Source: Skeletonema tropicum
Lineage: Eukaryota > Bacillariophyta > Thalassiosirophyceae > Thalassiosirales > Thalassiosiraceae
Direction of reading: 5' to 3'
DNA: 64,000 nt
Assembly (NCBI GenBank): GCA_037178625.1
Contig: CM074134.1
Coordinates: forward strand, 2,480,001-2,544,000
Both the position numbers and the translations under genes were made by a program. The notes under the pieces are model-generated. The model did not search any database. It was not told the origin of the DNA and was given only the letters and a program-made list of their open reading frames with translations. Positions 19,544 through 29,806 of this stretch are shown one piece after another. How positions within the stretch are numbered: the first letter of the stretch is position 1; the number at the start of each line of letters is the position of its first letter.

Positions 19544-20662
19544 TTATCTTTGTGTCAAAACTTTGATTACAGCCTTTAATGAAGCCATAAGTTTTTGAAT
19601 AGTTTTGATCTTCACTCGCTCGCCACTTAGGTTGAGATTGTCGTATCCAATGAGCTCCAATTTGATCAAGTATTCTCTATACAACTCCACAATTATTTGG
19701 ACAAATAGAGGTCCCATTCCAGGCAGTGTACTCTTGCCCATTTCAGCTTCTTTCAGCAAACCTTCCGCTCTATCAGCAACCTCTGCCACAACTTTTCGAT
19801 ATCCAGGCGATGACTTTCGCTGCAGCACATCCTCCGTTGATACTCCTTCAGCCCTCAGCATATCTTGTGGCATGTAGACACGCCCAAGGGCAACATCTGG
19901 GGATGCATCTCGCAATATATTGATTAGTTGAATTGCTTTTCCCAGTGCAATTGCCGCATCACGTGATTCCTCTACATTTGCGTCAAGAAGCGGCAAAAGC
20001 ATCAGACCCACTGTCCCAGCGACTTGATAAGCATACTCGTCCAATTCAGCCATGTTGGATATGGTTCGATTTTTTACTGTATCTGCTTGCATCCCGGATA
20101 TCATGTCTGTGAACGGTGATAACTCCAAGTCATCATTGCGCTCTATATACATTGCAAGAGCTCTATCCATATCATCCACTGGCTCATTACGGCATATCAA
20201 GTCAAAGCGACGCTCCCAATCCGACAGCCTCTGTTGTATTGTTGCTACGTCAGATGACGGATCGTCGGTAATTTCGTCCTGTTTTAGCAACAAGTGAAGA
20301 AGGTGAGAAAAAAAAACTGAGTGTCCACATACAGGCAAAAATATTATGTCTAGACAGCTGGAGCATCAGAGTTATGTAACATCGCAGCTCACCAGTCTAC
20401 GACACCAGGCATACAGAGCGGACGCGTCTCTTGCAGTTTCGGCATCAAGTAATCTCGAAGCAAAGAGAAGAATTGGATCATGCTCCTTCATCAGCTCTTG
20501 GACGGCTTCGTCTACTTCTTGTTGCGTTGTACTAGAACGATGATGCAACAACGGCAGCATACGACGATGAGTGCAAGAGCTGCTGGTTCTAAATGAAAAG
20601 CCAGAGCATTTGGATACTAACAACACTGTCGAAGCCAGTAGGAGGATGAAGAAACGCGTCAT
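19544..20662 (-). CDS. PSY: Phytoene synthase (2 exons), plastid-targeted
   Basis: Exon 1 is 20393-20662 and exon 2 is 19544-20278, with a 114-bp intron (donor GTGAGC after CTG, acceptor AACAG). The product is 334 residues. It begins with a signal peptide (MTRFFILLLASTVLLVSKCS) followed by GFSF, a plastid-type junction. The join rebuilds ALYAWCRRLDEITDDP, which holds the first Asp-rich motif DxxxD; the second is in NILRDASPDVALGRVYMPQD. Between them is PFTDMISGM and AGTVGLMLLP, all typical of trans-isoprenyl synthases of the squalene/phytoene class. It condenses two geranylgeranyl diphosphates to phytoene, the first committed carotenoid step. A related non-catalytic family (NDUFAF6) lacks intact Asp motifs, so phytoene synthase is favoured. 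Confidence 0.85.
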
Positions 20663-20901
20663 GATTGATTGTGCCAGAGCCAGAGAAGTGAGGGGAAGAG
20701 AGGAAAAAAATTATGAACAAGTTGTTCCGTGATGTGGAAGCAACTCTCACAAAGCAATGACACTCAAAGAAAATTTCTAACTTTAAATTTCATGACGAAT
20801 AAATACTGTCAATATATAGCGACTCTAGGTAATACTTTCTATCACTAAACATTATCTCTAAAAAAACTAACGAGAACTTACATGACTACACATATGACAA
20901 A

Positions 20902-22493
20902 TTACATGGCGTACATGCCATTAGGAGGATACCTGTTGTCACCGCCACAGTTCAAATCATCAAAATGGTACATCATTTTGGTGAGATCATTGTTCTGATT
21001 AACACCGCAGTTACCCGGTGCGGTGTAACGACAAACTTGTGTATGGCAATGCTTCAATACACCATTCTCGGTGTATTCCTTGAAGGCATCACCGCATCCA
21101 ACATATCCAGACGCTTGCCATAGAACTTGTGTCATGTGATATCTCTCACTGAAGGGCTTGTCCAATTCCATTTCCACAAAACGGTTGAGAATGCCTTCGG
21201 GAGGGTACTGGCTTCCGTAATCGGAACCAGGGGATCCCCTATTCTTGGCCATGTTCTCTCCCTGGCCATTCCTGTCTCTGGCGTGTTCCATTGTATTGAC
21301 TCCACAGCCGTCAAGCAACTCTTCAGCGTACCTTGTTGCCGCAGCAGCCAGTGAGGCGTCCCATTCCTGGGGAACGTAATTAGAATTTCCATTGGACTTC
21401 ATTCGTGATCCATTGTAATAATATTTTGCCCTGCGAGTGTTGGAAAGAAAAGAGCAGTAGAGATGAGTCGGTTGAACATGGGTTGAGAGAAAACCAATCA
21501 AAGTGACAGTATAACTACACACCTTCTTTCATTGTGAGCGTTTAGCCATTCGATCTCCCTTGAGGTCATGCTTATGGTTTTCGTATGGAAATGCCTTTTC
21601 CACGTTTTCCTGATGTAACACTTTTCAACAAGCTTCTTCCACTGTCCTTGACTATTCTCCATGGAGAGTTCAAACTTGGGACAACCATCGCCGATTGCAT
21701 CGTGCATGACTATTTCGTAATCATCTGCAGGTAAGCAATGCTCAACAACCTGTGTCAAACAATAATCTTTTGTGTCGGGGTCGTTGTAGTTGCACTCCAA
21801 CATTCTTCGATTGGTACCCTTCTTTACGACGTACCATTCGTTCTCATTATAGTTGTCCTTTGCAAAGTCAACCTTGATCTTCTTCGAACCGGATGGACAA
21901 CCCATACGAGATGTAAACGGAATTTCATTAGAGGGCAATACGGGAGGGGGACTGGCAGTAGTACCGGATGCAGACTCCTCTGCTTCAGTAGCAGATCCAC
22001 AGTTTGCCACCTCAAAGTGACGATCGGAGTTCAACAATCTGAAACAGAATTCGTAGTCTTCATCCATTTGAGACCCTGCAACCCTGTCGACGCGAAGGGT
22101 GCCCACAAAGAAAGCGTGGAAGGCGCTACCCGAGTAACCCTTGGGAGCGTTGATGTGCAACTTGAGGAGGTTGCCCGAAGTAGCTCTGATGCATGACGAG
22201 TCCTGGCGTCCTTTTTCGAGGTCGTTGTTCTCGAAAAGAACTCTTCCAGTATTCATGTCCTTGAGTTCAACGGAATTAAGGTGGGCGTTGTCGTCTCCAA
22301 CCACTCGGATGGTGATACAATCAAAGTCTTGGTTGAGGAGACTACGACCTTCATCTTCATCGGCAGCGATTGGCCCACCGACAACTTGATAGTCCCAATC
22401 TTCATTACTAATTGACGCGACCTCTGCAGTATTTGAGGCGGCGGCAACAATGCTGCCGAAGGCAAGGAAGAGTGCAGAAGATTTCATCATCAT
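20902..22493 (-). CDS. Secreted CAP/SCP-domain protein (2 exons)
   Basis: Exon 1 is 21523-22493 and exon 2 is 20902-21430, with a 92-bp intron; 499 residues. A signal peptide (MMMKSSALFLAFGSIVAAAS) is followed by about 300 residues of Cys-containing extracellular sequence with no clear family, then a CAP domain: IEWLNAHNERRAKYYYNG, VPQEWDASLAAAATRYAEEL, GENMAKNRG, HMTQVLWQASGYVGCGDA and VCRYTAPGN. CAP proteins (antigen 5, PR-1, CRISP) are secreted; some bind sterols or lipids. The conserved His and Glu of the CAP cavity are present. The intron cuts the first CAP motif. The unrecognised N-terminal half contains a second weakly repeated region (CPSGSKKIKVDF, CPKFELSMEN). Confidence 0.88.
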
Positions 22494-24819
22494 TGTTGAT
22501 AATTAAATAAAATATGACGACTAGTTCACATCAACTATGGAACTGAATTATGACAACATGTTGTGGCGAGGGCTGGCTCACTCACCAAAAACGGCGTTTC
22601 ATCAAAATCCTGCGTGCCGATGAGTTTTCAGGAAAAAATGCTCGGAGTACACCGCATCGGCATCCATTTTCCCACATGCTCCCCGTCCTGCTCGACGAAA
22701 TTGGCGAGAAACGAAAAAATTGTTCACATTTAGATTTGACCTAAATTTAAATGACTATAGGAATTAGTATGCCTACGAATCATGATCTATCACGTGTGTG
22801 TGTTTGAAGTTGTTTAAATCTTCTTGGGCATCTGAGCGAACGGAACATGAAAAGATGGCATCTTTTTGAAAACGACGTCATTGCTACCATATATAATTCC
22901 TACGTGGCCTCTCCGACTAACAATGCAAGTGCAGGAAGTGCTTGGACTTTTTCGGCGAAGAAGCACTCGACCACGCGTTAACGGACTTTTTCCTCCCCCT
23001 AAAAATCCTTGTCGGCGGGCTGCTGGAAGGGCTCTTGAGAAGGTTCGTGTGGACGTTCGCGTTTGGGCGAGAAAGTGTTTTCGAAGAGAAGGTCCAATCG
23101 CTTTTGAAAAAATAACGTCCTTCTCATGCACCGCACAGTCCATGTCGCCAACCACCAAGCTCTCCATCCAGCAAAAAGAATAGGTTATCAAATCCCTGCT
23201 CAACAAAGCCATCGAAGCAAACCTATATAATAACAATGTAAAAGCAAACCTAGTTCTAGTGTGTGTACATCGTAAAACTAACACTTTACACTTACACTTT
23301 CAGCGACCAGAACCAGATAGTACTCTTTTGCTGCTGCACAATGCATGTCCTCAGTACATATCTCAGATAGACGAAACAAGAACACGTTCAGGGTCACGGA
23401 GCTGTTTATACAACACATCATTATTTACTACCTACACCTAACTCTACACCTCAAATCAGAGTCTCTCAGAACAGGTCACGATTAACACAGCTACAGGTAA
23501 TCTCAGATAGATGAATGTTCCTCCAGCAGTTTGGCCTTGCTTGCACCAAAGCCTTCGCGTTCCACATCCGTCGACCATTTTCTGCCCAGCAGGCACCACA
23601 GGCGCCTTCGGGACCAGCCCGAGCTCCTCCTGGTTTAAGTTCACCTTTCTCTACTGGCACTAGTGCCTAGAGAGTAGCAACTAAAATAATCTATCTATCT
23701 ATGAACCATTCATCTAAGTCTAAGTATGAACGAGAAGGCAAGCTACAGGTAATTTCAGATAAAGGAATCATTTATCTAAGTCTAACTATGAATGAGCAGA
23801 AGATGCAGGGCAACTATATCAAGAACCCAGAGATAACCAGTCCACTTGTAGATGCCAGTTCAGCAAGAGGAAGAGGAATCAGTCTGGGCTCAACAACCAG
23901 ATCGACTCCTCTTTTCTTGTTGCTGCACAATGCACTCTATATATTATTAGTATCTCAGATAGAAACAATACCACATTTCGGGGTCATGGAGCTGTTTCTA
24001 CTTATACTTGTACAACGCATCATTATTTACCCACATCACCTTCAACACCTCGGATCAGAGTCTCTCAGATCAGTTTTACTTTTATAGTACCATCATATGA
24101 GAAAGAACACAAGTTCAAGTTGCAGTAGTGCAACATAAATTTCAAAGCTGGTGATACTTATATGCTGGGTAATCCTAAAAGATAAGAACATGTGCTGCAA
24201 TAGCTACTTTCCTATATTCCCAGATCGCACCCCAGCCAGGTCAGCTATCTTTTAAGCGAGGCCAAAAGAGCATACTCAAGTACCTATGCAGATGCAGATG
24301 CAACTGTGAATCTAGAGATACCAGCCAGCTCAAGAAGAGGAAGACTCTCCCCTCCTCCTCGCCCACCGCCAAGCAAATGCTACTGACCGCACGTAGGAAT
24401 AAGTAGAAGACGTAGTTCCCGCCATCTTTGCGTTCCTTTTTGCTTTTGGCGCGGGTGGGCGTGTCAACCCGTCAATCTCTCCAGCTTTCATTTCAGATCA
24501 CTTTTTCTCAATGACATCCAAAACACATGTTCTGATCTACACTCATACAGCTAGACGCATAGAGGCCTATACACCACCGCAATAATCGACGAATCTACTC
24601 GCGACGACTCAATACAATCCATTTTTACATCCGCCAGAGTGAAGTAATTCAATTTTTGGAAGCAACATAAGTAGAATTGAAGGTACACGACAAAAAAATA
24701 GTTCAAGTGTCATATCACCAGCAACAAAAGTGCATCATCATCACAGCTCATCGCCACACAATAGATCCTCTATTTTCACAAGTCATAATTGCCTTTATCA
24801 TCAAATCATTTGATCAAAT
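22494..24819. other. 2.3-kb spacer with direct repeats, no convincing gene
   Basis: This stretch separates the CAP gene and ASF1. It has AGGAATTAGTA at 22759-22769, a copy of the promoter-type motif noted elsewhere. Overlapping frames at 22814-23284 (minus) and 22923-23183 (plus) are Arg-rich on both strands and unsupported by motifs. Positions 23311-24073 contain a diverged direct repeat (separate entry). The remainder is AT-rich with many short dispersed repeats. Confidence 0.5.
23311..24073. repeat. Diverged direct repeat, two copies of about 165-180 bp
   Basis: Copy 1 (about 23311-23474) and copy 2 (about 23896-24073) share GCTGCACAATGCA near the start, a GGTCA(C/T)GGAGCTGTTT block, CATCATTATTTAC, and end with ATCAGAGTCTCTCAGA. 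They lie 585-600 bp apart in the same orientation. Shorter matches (CTACAGGTAATYTCAGATA at about 23492 and 23742) lie between them. This may be an old tandem duplication or a decayed element. Confidence 0.6.
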
Positions 24820-25922
24820 ATGGCACTTGTCAACGTAGTAAATATGGTAAGTTGCTCTTTTGCGCATTTCCATACATGCACCGTCGGTGGATGTTATGTC
24901 ACACAAACACGAGCTGAAAGAGAGAATGATAGGCGTGTACTGCTGTATACGCAGGTCAATAATGGCAGATGTGAATTCTATATATTCGGTTGTTGCAGAC
25001 AGCGAAGGAAATGATCGAATCGGTCTTTGTTTCATGACATCAATACTCACGAGGCAATGCTGGAAGTTTGGCATTATCACTTCTCAAACAAATCCATGAA
25101 AATTTATCCATTGAAAAAGCAGCGGTGTCGTTTCATTTTGGTTGGCAATGTGCGTTGATTTTCCAAATTGCTAATTCATTTTTCTTTGTTGTTTTTCTCT
25201 TCAACGCTCAACACCTACCAACGAACGGCTTCTATTGGTTAATCTACGCAACATGTACAATCACGCCCACTCTCTAAATCAAAACATCTTGCATACCACA
25301 AAATATACATCCATTTCATAATGAATTACCAAAACAACAAACTACACAGGCTGTCCTAGACAACCCAGCATCCTTCCTCTCCCCATTCTCCTTCGAAATC
25401 ACATTTGAATGCCTACAACCCCTCTCCGACGACCTCGAATGGAAAGTTCTCTACGTCGGATCCGCCGAGGACACATCTCACGATCAAGTCCTTGATGAAA
25501 TACTCGTCGGACCCATCCCCGTCGGTATCAATAAATTTGTACTGCAAGCCGATGCTCCAGATATATCACAAATTCCCGAGGGAGACATCCTTGGCGTAAC
25601 GGTGGTGTTGGTAACGTGTTCTTATAGGGAGAAGGAGTTTGTACGAGTGGGGTATTATGTCAATAATGAGTATACGGAAGAGTATGATGAGGAGGTTGGA
25701 CCTCCCAAACCTTTGGATATGAATAAAGTTCGGAGATCGGTGTTGGCGGAAAAGCCGAGGGTGACACGATTTCCGATTCAATGGGGGGATAATAAAGAGG
25801 AGGAGATTGAGAATGTTCAACAGAATGGTATGGATGGTCAGAGTATGGAAGAGGCCAAGATGGCAAGTGCGAATGGAGGAGGAGCAGATGATAGTATGAT
25901 GGTTGATGCTGTTATGGAGTAA
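24820..25922 (+). CDS. ASF1: Histone chaperone ASF1 (2 exons)
   Basis: Exon 1 is only 27 bases (24820-24846, MALVNVVNM); exon 2 is 25350-25922; the intron is 503 bp (GTAAGT...CAG), far longer than most introns here. The product is 199 residues. Exon 2 carries the whole ASF1 immunoglobulin-like core: [92 protein letters not shown] and [13 protein letters not shown]. Asp in [17 protein letters not shown] positions and the V/R residues that grip histone H3-H4 are conserved. ASF1 hands H3-H4 dimers to CAF-1 and HIRA. The acidic tail is of usual type. The first exon was placed because MALVNVVNM+AVLDNP reproduces the universal ASF1 N-terminus. Confidence 0.95.
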
Positions 25923-26241
25923 ATGTTCATTATTTCTGACTTGCAAGTTGATTTTGCAAGAATAAAACGCATTTGGAGTGTAGCATTCTGCAGCAAGTTT
26001 GTGCTCACGGTTTCATATTATTTTCTCTCTCGGTATTGCTGCTCTTAGTTTATATGTGATCTACACGCGGTGCATTGGCGTGAATGGCAAAGTAGCAGCA
26101 TAAAAAATATCAACGTTATAGTTTTCGTCAAATATCTGGATCTGGATTAGTTTATCATTTTTTGTGCACTTGTTTGCATAGTGTTGTCATCGCAAACATT
26201 ATATTTGAACGCATAAATCGAGATAGCTCATGACTTCTTAT
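25923..26241. other. Convergent 3' spacer, 319 bp
   Basis: AT-rich spacer between the ends of ASF1 and the epimerase gene. Nothing beyond 3' UTR sequence is visible. Confidence 0.5.
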
Positions 26242-27558
26242 CTAATTTTCATTCACAATCTCGACCTGTTCCCGATATCCCATCGGATTAGTGCTCTGCC
26301 ACCTCCACGTATCTTCACACATTTCTTTCGTTCCAAGCTTTGCCTCCCATTTCAACATTTCAGCAGCCTTCTTTGGATCCGCGTACACCTCAGCCACATC
26401 GCCTGGACGGCGAGGCGAAATCTCATATGGGACAGGTTTGCCTGTAGCTTCGCCCATACCATCTACCAATTCCAATACAGAAACACCTTTTCCAGTTCCA
26501 AGATTGACAGCCTCGCATCCTACACTCTCATCCGTGTAAAGCTTATCCAACGCTGCCACATGGCCCTGAGCCAAATCCACCACGTGAATGTAATCCCTTA
26601 CCCCAGTCCCATCTGGAGTATCATAATCATTCCCAAATACACTCAATTTCTCCCTCCGTCCCACACAAACTTGAGCAATAAATGGCATCAAATTGTTCGG
26701 AATCCCCTGAGGATCTTCTCCCATCCGTCCACTTGGATGAGCCCCAATCGGATTAAAGTATCTAAGAATCAATATATTCCACATGTCCGGCTTGGAGGCA
26801 TACAGATCCCTCAATATCTCCTCAATAAACAATTTCGTCCGTCCATACGGATTCGTCGCAGTCAACCTCGCCTTTTCTGTCAGGGGTAACATCTCCGGCT
26901 CACCATACACAGTTGCCGACGATGAAAACACAAAGTGCTTCACTTCCCTCTCTTGCAATTGCTGCAACAGTGTCGTCGTCCCTCCAACATTCACATTGTA
27001 ATACTCAAGTGGTTTCGAGACCGATTCACCCACAGCCTTGAGTCCAGCAAAGTGAACACAGCTACTAATCGAGGGGAATTCGGTCAATACATCACGTAAT
27101 TTGTCGGCATCTCGAATATCACAATTGCGAAAGAAAAGTCGGTCATCCTTGGCTGCGTCGGGGTTGTCTAATAAAAGTTGCTTGACACGTGCCAAACTTT
27201 CCTCACTGGAGTTTTCGAGATTGTCAATTACGACCACTTTATATCGACCGGTGGAGAGTAGTTCCAGGCAGGTATGTGAGCCAATGTATCCTGTTCCGCC
27301 GGTTACAAGAACTGTACGAAGGTCATCGGTAGCATCTTCCTCTTCCTCTCCTCCTCCTCGTGCAGCAAAGAGTGCAGATTTGGAATTGTATTGTTGGTGA
27401 CGGACTGCAAAGATTGGTTTGGTCGTTGCAAATAATGAGGATGGACCGCTGCTGGTGGCGGCAAATGCAGATGCTGTGATGGCAGCATATTGAAGAACGA
27501 CTATCCAACCTATTGCTAGCCTTCTGATGCTTGATCCACGGTTACTTATGTTGCTCAT
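26242..27558 (-). CDS. GALE: UDP-glucose 4-epimerase, plastid-targeted
   Basis: From the ATG at 27558 the protein has 438 residues. It opens with a signal peptide and the sequence ITASAFAATSSG; ASAF at residues 30-33 is the classic motif for import into diatom plastids. The enzyme follows: Rossmann motif VLVTGGTGYIGSHTCLELL near 83, CVHFAGLKAVGES, catalytic SSSATVYGEP, and YGRTK (YxxxK), then RYFNPIGAHPSGRMGEDPQG and the UDP-binding GDVAEVYADPKKA. It interconverts UDP-glucose and UDP-galactose with bound NAD+. A frame extends to 27618, but the upstream codons start at GTG or a poor ATG and would bury the signal peptide, so 27558 is chosen. UDP-galactose in the plastid would serve galactolipid synthesis. 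Confidence 0.93.
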   Translation of the reverse strand: MSNISNRGSSIRRLAIGWIVVLQYAAITASAFAATSSGPSSLFATTKPIFAVRHQQYNSKSALFAARGGGEEEEDATDDLRTVLVTGGTGYIGSHTCLELLSTGRYKVVVIDNLENSSEESLARVKQLLLDNPDAAKDDRLFFRNCDIRDADKLRDVLTEFPSISSCVHFAGLKAVGESVSKPLEYYNVNVGGTTTLLQQLQEREVKHFVFSSSATVYGEPEMLPLTEKARLTATNPYGRTKLFIEEILRDLYASKPDMWNILILRYFNPIGAHPSGRMGEDPQGIPNNLMPFIAQVCVGRREKLSVFGNDYDTPDGTGVRDYIHVVDLAQGHVAALDKLYTDESVGCEAVNLGTGKGVSVLELVDGMGEATGKPVPYEISPRRPGDVAEVYADPKKAAEMLKWEAKLGTKEMCEDTWRWQSTNPMGYREQVEIVNEN

Positions 27559-28097
27559 CTTGACGTAGTTCAATGTGATGAAATTACCGTTTCCGTCCTT
27601 CTTCATGCAATCTATCACCGATGATCACAATCTATCAATGATTGCTTGCTAGAGTTGGTGTGAATGAAATTGAAGTGGAAGATCGGCGTCAAGTTTTGAT
27701 CCCAAATCCCACATACGTGTCACGTACCATGAGCCTTTGTTCGTGGGCCTGTTTGTATGGCCATCTGCTTGCTTTTTGCGCGGCAGACACCTTTCGTGAC
27801 TCCGGATCGTGACAGCCATCAACTCGCTCTCGCGATCTTCGATCTTCGTTCGTCCTCAACTGTGATGGTGATTGATGGTGTGTGTTGGAATTGGAATGCA
27901 ATTGAAGATCTTTTGATCGTAATGTTGTATCATCTTGAACTTCTGACATCCACCATTGTATTGATCGGAGTTGCTCTTGTGAAGTAGCTGGCAATAACGT
28001 TGTGTACAATCATTAGCAGAAGTAGAGAGGCCGAGTGCTTATTATATAGTTCTATCGATCGAATATTAACTCCTATATATCATCCACGCGTTCCGGC
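27559..28097. promoter_or_regulatory. Divergent promoter GALE / EamA transporter
   Basis: A 539-bp spacer between two divergent genes whose products both have plastid-type leaders. A minus-strand frame at 27689-28009 is hydrophilic and has no motif; treated as non-coding. Confidence 0.4.
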
Positions 28098-29737
28098 ATG
28101 GCTGTTCAGATATTCAGCATCAAAAAAACAATCTTGGGGCTGCTCCTCTTCCCAATTACAACGTTATGTTTCTCGCGTGGATCTCTTACTTCATTCGTTT
28201 CCATCCCTCGCAGTAGATATCTGACTACAAATACTCTAATGCCAGTATCTCGAGAAGCACTCCAGGGAGAACATTTTATAGCAAAGAATGGGACATCAGA
28301 TGTTATGTCGACATATCACAAAGTAGTAGACAATGGACTGCATAATACGGATGATGTTGTTGTTGATACCACCTTTTTGGAACGGGAGCTTTTGGAAGGA
28401 TACATGACACATCAGCAGTTGCTTCTGGATGCGACTGGTGATGATGGTGATGAGTTTTCTTCGCATGCAGATAATGAAGAGTGCATTACATTTTATGAAG
28501 AACCTCAAGTCTTGACAACCTCCTCTTACACTACAACTGCTCCTACTGCTACCTCATCATCTGATTCTGCAATTATTAGCGATCGGAAAACACCATTCGT
28601 CCTTAACGATGTATGGAAAGCAAGGTTGCTTCTACTCTTATCCGCAGCATTATATGGTACAAATTTCTCTGTAGTGAAACAACTTGATGAAATCATTCCA
28701 GTGGGTGTTTCTTCCACACTACGATTCGGACTTGCAGCCTTTGCAATGCTGCCACTATTAGTTGCACCGTTAAGTGACGAATTTCTGAATAATATCAAGA
28801 ATACTGCTGGTGATAATAAGGCGACTACAACATATGCCTTTATGGAACCGTCGCGATTGAGCGTTGGCTTGGCAGGGATGGAGATTGGGCTTTGGAATAG
28901 TATTGGATACATTTCTCAAGCGATTGGATTAAGAACAACTGCGGCTAGTACGGTGAGAGAAGAAGATGGATTGTTTTTTCTCTATTGTGTTTTCAACTGA
29001 TTTCTTTGTAATTGCACGTATATTCTAACTTCTTCGGCGCGTCTCCTATATAGAGTGCATTCATTTGCTCAATGGCCGTTGTGACTGTGCCAATGTTAGA
29101 TTGCATATTTGGACGACCTCTATTACGACGACAAGTCGTTGGAGCAGCCCTGGCGGCATTCGGGGTTTGGGCATTAGAAATGGGACAAGATATGTCTTCA
29201 TTCACGTCAGATGACTTGGCGAGCCTTGTGCAACCGATAATGTTTGGACTAGGATTTTGGAGAATGGAAGCTGCAATGGAAAAGTTCCCAACAGAAGCAG
29301 GCAGGTTGGCGTCTGGACAACTTTTCATGGTCTTCCTCGCATCTCTATCATATTTGGTGTGCTGGTCTCCAGCGGGTGACGACCTGATGCTTCAGGATGC
29401 TTGCAACGTGCTACCGACTGTGAGTGACATCGTTACGTGGCTGAGGGATCCTAGTATAGTAGCAATGCTCATCTGGACTGGGCTGATAACGACTGCATTC
29501 ACAATCTACATGGAAACTCTTGCACTGAAAACGTTGTCCGCAGCAGAAACTACGTTGATTTTTAGTACAGAGCCACTATTTGGTGCAGCATTCGCTGCAG
29601 TGGTGGCAAATGAATGCTTGTCGGAAGGTGGTTGGATAGGTTCTGCACTGATCATTGGTGGGTGCATAATTAGCGGAGTTGACTGGAGTCAATATTTTAG
29701 GCGGCGTGGTGACGGTGACATACAACAAAACAATTGA
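28098..29737 (+). CDS. EamA / drug-metabolite transporter family protein (2 exons)
   Basis: Exon 1 is 28098-28952 and exon 2 is 29054-29737, intron 101 bp (GTGAGA...TATAG), phase 0; 512 residues. An N-terminal hydrophobic leader (TILGLLLFPITTLCFSRG) looks like a signal peptide with Phe at the cut site. After a hydrophilic linker of about 120 residues come roughly ten TM helices arranged as two EamA repeats: LLLLLSAALYGTNFSVVKQL opens the first and ends with GYISQAIGLRTTAASTSAF; the second ends ALKTLSAAETTLIFSTEPLF, the diagnostic last-helix motif. Family members move small metabolites, including sugar phosphates and nucleotide sugars. The leader suggests a plastid envelope or secretory location. 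The intron falls inside the conserved repeat-1 end. Confidence 0.88.
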
Positions 29738-29806
29738 ACAGTGTATAGTATTTATTGAGTATAATGGACTCGGATCCATTTCTATTTTACAAAATAACTA
29801 CAGTCC

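Noticed and set aside
22814..23284. 156-codon Arg-rich frame
   Set aside because: The other strand is equally open over the same DNA, there is no motif or signal, and the long version lacks a convincing ATG.
23311..24073. LTR retrotransposon (direct repeats about 590 bp apart)
   Set aside because: No TG...CA ends, primer-binding site, polypurine tract or coding sequence between the repeats.
27689..28009. 106-codon minus-strand frame in the GALE/transporter promoter
   Set aside because: Hydrophilic low-complexity sequence without motif, in a divergent promoter.
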